DNA from: Bacillus thuringiensis | Lineage (GTDB): Bacteria; Bacillota; Bacilli; Bacillales; Bacillaceae_G | NCBI RefSeq assembly: GCF_014932895.1 | Contig: NZ_JACYOF010000002.1 | Coordinates: forward strand, 372,001 to 436,000 | Direction: 5' to 3' | Length of the DNA stretch: 64,000 nt | Shown here: in pieces, positions 61,914 through 64,000 of the stretch | How the letters are laid out: each line of letters opens with the position of its first letter | Numbering within the stretch: the first letter of the stretch is position 1 | Notes under the pieces: model-generated | What the model saw: the letters and a program-made list of their open reading frames with translations, nothing else | Databases searched by the model: none | Told to the model about the DNA's origin: nothing | Translations under genes and position numbers: made by a program

Positions 61914-63491
61914 GTGACGAATAACAATAATTACGGTGGAAAATTACCCCATAATGTCGAATCTTACTGGACCAGCAGTATTCATTTACCAGAATACCCT
62001 TCCTTAGAAAATGGCATGCAGGTCGATGTTATTATTGTAGGAGGTGGAATTACTGGCATTACCTCTGCCTATCTTTTAGTAAATGAAGGTCTAAAAGTCG
62101 CTGTTATAGAGGCAGACAAATTATTAAATGGAACGACTGGGCATACGACAGCAAAAATTACTGCCCAACATGATATGATTTATGACGAGCTTATCAGATA
62201 TACTGGAAAAACTACCGCAAGATTGTATTACGAAGCAAACATCGATGCATTAAAATTCATTCAATCCACAATTAATAAACATCACATTGATTGTGATTTC
62301 ACTCATCAAGATGCTTATCTGTATGCCACAACAGAAGAATATGCACTTAAGCTAGAAAAAGAAGCAGACGCCTATAAAGAGCTTCGTATTGAAGGCGAAC
62401 TTGTAAACAAACTTCCTATTGATTTAAAAATATATAATGCACTTGTTATGAGAAATCAAGCACAATTCCATCCACTTAAATACTTAGCTCATCTTTCAAA
62501 TATAATTACAGAAAAAGGTGGATACATCTTTGAAAATACCACAGCAGTAAATATTAAAACAGGCGAACAACCTGTAGTTCTAATCCGTGGAGGAGCTCAG
62601 ATTACAGGAAAGTATATTCTCTCCTGCTCTCATTTCCCTTTTTATGAAGGTGCAGGACTATACTCTACAAGAATGCATGCAGATCGATCCTATATAATCG
62701 CTGCTAAGACAAAAACAGATTATCAAGGTGGTATGTATATTAGTGTAGATGAACCGACACGCTCTCTCCGTTCTACAACAATTAATGGAGAAGAATTTAT
62801 TCTTATCTCTGGAGAAAGTCATAAAACGGGACAGGGAGGAGAAACCCTAAAACATTATGAAGCTCTAGAAATATTCGGGCAACAAGTTTTTGGACTTGAA
62901 AATATTGCATACCGTTGGTCAGCACAAGATTTAATTACACTAGACAAGATCCCTTATATCGGTGAAATTACCTCCGATCAAAAAAATATACTAATTGCTA
63001 CTGGATACAGAAAATGGGGTATGACTAATGGAACTGCTGCTGCTCTTTTATTCCGAGATATCATATTAAAAGAAAAGAATAAATATCGAGAACTATATAC
63101 TCCCTCCCGTTTCCACATGAATCCAAGTTTAAAAAACTTCTTAGTCGAGAATGCCAATGTTGTTGGTCACTTAATTAAAGGAAAGTTAGAGATTCCTCAA
63201 AAATGTATCCGTGATTTATCTAACGATGAAGGAGCTGTCGTGGACATTGATGGACATAGAAAAGGAGCTTATAAGGATGTGGAAGGTAAACTTCATATTG
63301 TAGATACAACTTGTACACACATTGGATGTGAAGTTGAATGGAACAATGGAGAACGTTCTTGGGATTGTCCGTGCCACGGTTCACGATTTTCGTATACGGG
63401 TGAAGTAATTGAGGGACCTGCTGAAAAACCATTACAAAAATACGATTATAAAATGATAGATAATCTTACTTCAGAAGACTCTGGTTATTAA
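61914..63491 (+). CDS. FAD-dependent oxidoreductase with C-terminal Rieske domain (YhfW-like)
   Basis: The 525-residue protein has a DAO-type FAD domain (VDVIIVGGGITGITSAYLL, ADKLLNGTTGHTTAKIT) and a C-terminal Rieske [2Fe-2S] domain with CTHIGCEVEW and CPCHGSRFS, whose Cys and His ligands are intact. It matches B. subtilis YhfW in layout. The electron donor and substrate are unknown. The GTG at 61914 follows GGAGG at good spacing; a TTG at 61896 is less likely. Confidence 0.9.
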   Translation: MTNNNNYGGKLPHNVESYWTSSIHLPEYPSLENGMQVDVIIVGGGITGITSAYLLVNEGLKVAVIEADKLLNGTTGHTTAKITAQHDMIYDELIRYTGKTTARLYYEANIDALKFIQSTINKHHIDCDFTHQDAYLYATTEEYALKLEKEADAYKELRIEGELVNKLPIDLKIYNALVMRNQAQFHPLKYLAHLSNIITEKGGYIFENTTAVNIKTGEQPVVLIRGGAQITGKYILSCSHFPFYEGAGLYSTRMHADRSYIIAAKTKTDYQGGMYISVDEPTRSLRSTTINGEEFILISGESHKTGQGGETLKHYEALEIFGQQVFGLENIAYRWSAQDLITLDKIPYIGEITSDQKNILIATGYRKWGMTNGTAAALLFRDIILKEKNKYRELYTPSRFHMNPSLKNFLVENANVVGHLIKGKLEIPQKCIRDLSNDEGAVVDIDGHRKGAYKDVEGKLHIVDTTCTHIGCEVEWNNGERSWDCPCHGSRFSYTGEVIEGPAEKPLQKYDYKMIDNLTSEDSGY

Positions 63492-63504
63492 CTAAATTTA
63501 TGTA

Positions 63505-63545
63505 AGCAAAAACAGCTACATAATATGTAGCTGTTTTTGCTTTAT
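63505..63545 (+). terminator. Terminator of the FAD-Rieske gene
   Basis: AAGCAAAAACAGCTACAT / ATGTAGCTGTTTTTGCTT hairpin. Confidence 0.9.
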
Positions 63546-63703
63546 GTTTTAATTTCTCTATTGTTCGTAATCATAAATTTTTACAGTTTAAAACCAAGAT
63601 ACTCCCGTTTGAGAATCACTCGGTTTTTATTAGCTTGAAGATGCTGTAGTCCTATCCCTAAAACCGACAACTTATGGGAGAATATCATTTTTCACCTTCT
63701 ATT

Positions 63704-64000
63704 CTAGCTAACAAGTCGTGAAATTCGTTTCTTCTGCCATGAAAGTTTATAATATCCATATTGCAATAGTAAACTCACAATAAAGGCTACTGGATAACCA
63801 ATCCATATTCCTTTTATACCAAGGTTTGTATAATAAGAAAGATAGTAAGCAACTGGGACTTCTACAAGCCATATTGATATGACACCAATAATAGTGGGCC
63901 ATAATACCGTTCCACTTGCTCGCATGGTTGCACCAATAATTTGAGCATGACCAAAAATCAAGTAACTCCAAAGTGTAATCATCACCAAACTATGTGCAAT
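63704..64000 (-). CDS. MATE family efflux transporter (C-terminal part)
   Basis: Only the last ~98 residues are in the window. FGHAQIIGATMRASGTVLWP and WLVEVPVAYYLSYYTNLGIKG and then IWIGYPVAFIVSLLLQYGYY are typical of the last helices of MATE (NorM-like) transporters, which export drugs with Na+ or H+. The end is KKRISRLVS. The start lies beyond the right edge. Confidence 0.85.
   Translation of the reverse strand: MAHSLVMITLWSYLIFGHAQIIGATMRASGTVLWPTIIGVISIWLVEVPVAYYLSYYTNLGIKGIWIGYPVAFIVSLLLQYGYYKLSWQKKRISRLVS

Overview
The window is AT-rich Firmicute DNA and almost certainly comes from a chromosome of the Bacillus cereus group. The evidence is five copies of a ~155-160 bp bcr1-type repeat (a B. 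cereus-group element), a DUF3934 small protein, many AGGAGG-type ribosome binding sites, four T-box leaders and a lysine riboswitch, and gene families with close Bacillus relatives (YndJ, YtgP/MurJ, YwqA, GlnK-GlnL, YhfW). No rRNA or tRNA genes, prophage, intact insertion sequence or CRISPR array was seen. Both edge genes are cut: an acetyl-CoA hydrolase/CoA-transferase on the left and a MATE-type transporter on the right.

Layout. 1-8 kb: CoA-transferase with a LytTR regulator, a lipase-like hydrolase, a DODA-type dioxygenase, an MFS pump, a Clp-N/GNAT fusion, a DUF554 protein and a CapA-family protein. 8.4-16.1 kb: the branched-chain amino acid operon ilvE-ilvB-ilvN-ilvC-ilvD-ilvA on the minus strand behind two tandem isoleucine T-boxes. 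16-21.6 kb: SDR, MsrA, two bcr1 copies around a tiny basic gene, an isochorismatase-like hydrolase, a FusB-type EF-G-binding protein, a CD3324 protein and a polysaccharide deacetylase. 21.6-30.9 kb: an NSS transporter behind a T-box with three antiterminator/terminator modules, a MurJ-like flippase, a nucleotidyltransferase, a GNAT protein, cysK with an Fsr-like MFS gene, and an oligopeptide-binding lipoprotein. 30.9-42.8 kb: hflX with a possible attenuator, a 6S-like RNA, a second fabH under a FapR-like palindrome, MFS transporters, YrdB (its start codon cut off from its ribosome binding site by bcr1), a broken PPK2 gene and YndJ with a broken SRPBCC neighbour. 43-50.4 kb: lysine riboswitch-lysC, T-box-asnA, DUF3934 and a large SWIM/SNF2 helicase. 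50.5-57.4 kb: gltP-aspA-malic enzyme-glnK-glnL. 57.5-64 kb: a second UMP kinase behind a leader-peptide attenuator, a decayed Rap-Phr pair, a phospholipase D-like enzyme, a shortened lipase and an FAD-Rieske oxidoreductase.

How the parts work together. Amino-acid control dominates: Ile T-boxes for ilv, an Asn T-box for asnA, a Phe-type T-box for the NSS transporter and a lysine riboswitch for lysC. The gltP-aspA-malic enzyme group makes a route from imported aspartate/glutamate to fumarate and then, via malate, to pyruvate. It ends in a GlnK-GlnL-type two-component system, and a GlnL-like direct repeat (TTTTGT-N4-TTTTGT) lies upstream of gltP with a cre-like site near the start codon.

The most unusual signal is the leader of the second UMP kinase gene. 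It has a promoter, a strong ribosome binding site, a 44-codon leader ORF running through a U/C-rich tract and a strong terminator, and overlap with the kinase start. This is the architecture of the E. coli pyrBI UTP-sensing attenuator, which is unexpected in Bacillus. Several genes are decaying (PPK2, SRPBCC, Rap-Phr and fragments at 38.2, 45.0 and 58.8 kb). All calls are from reading the sequence; no database search was run.
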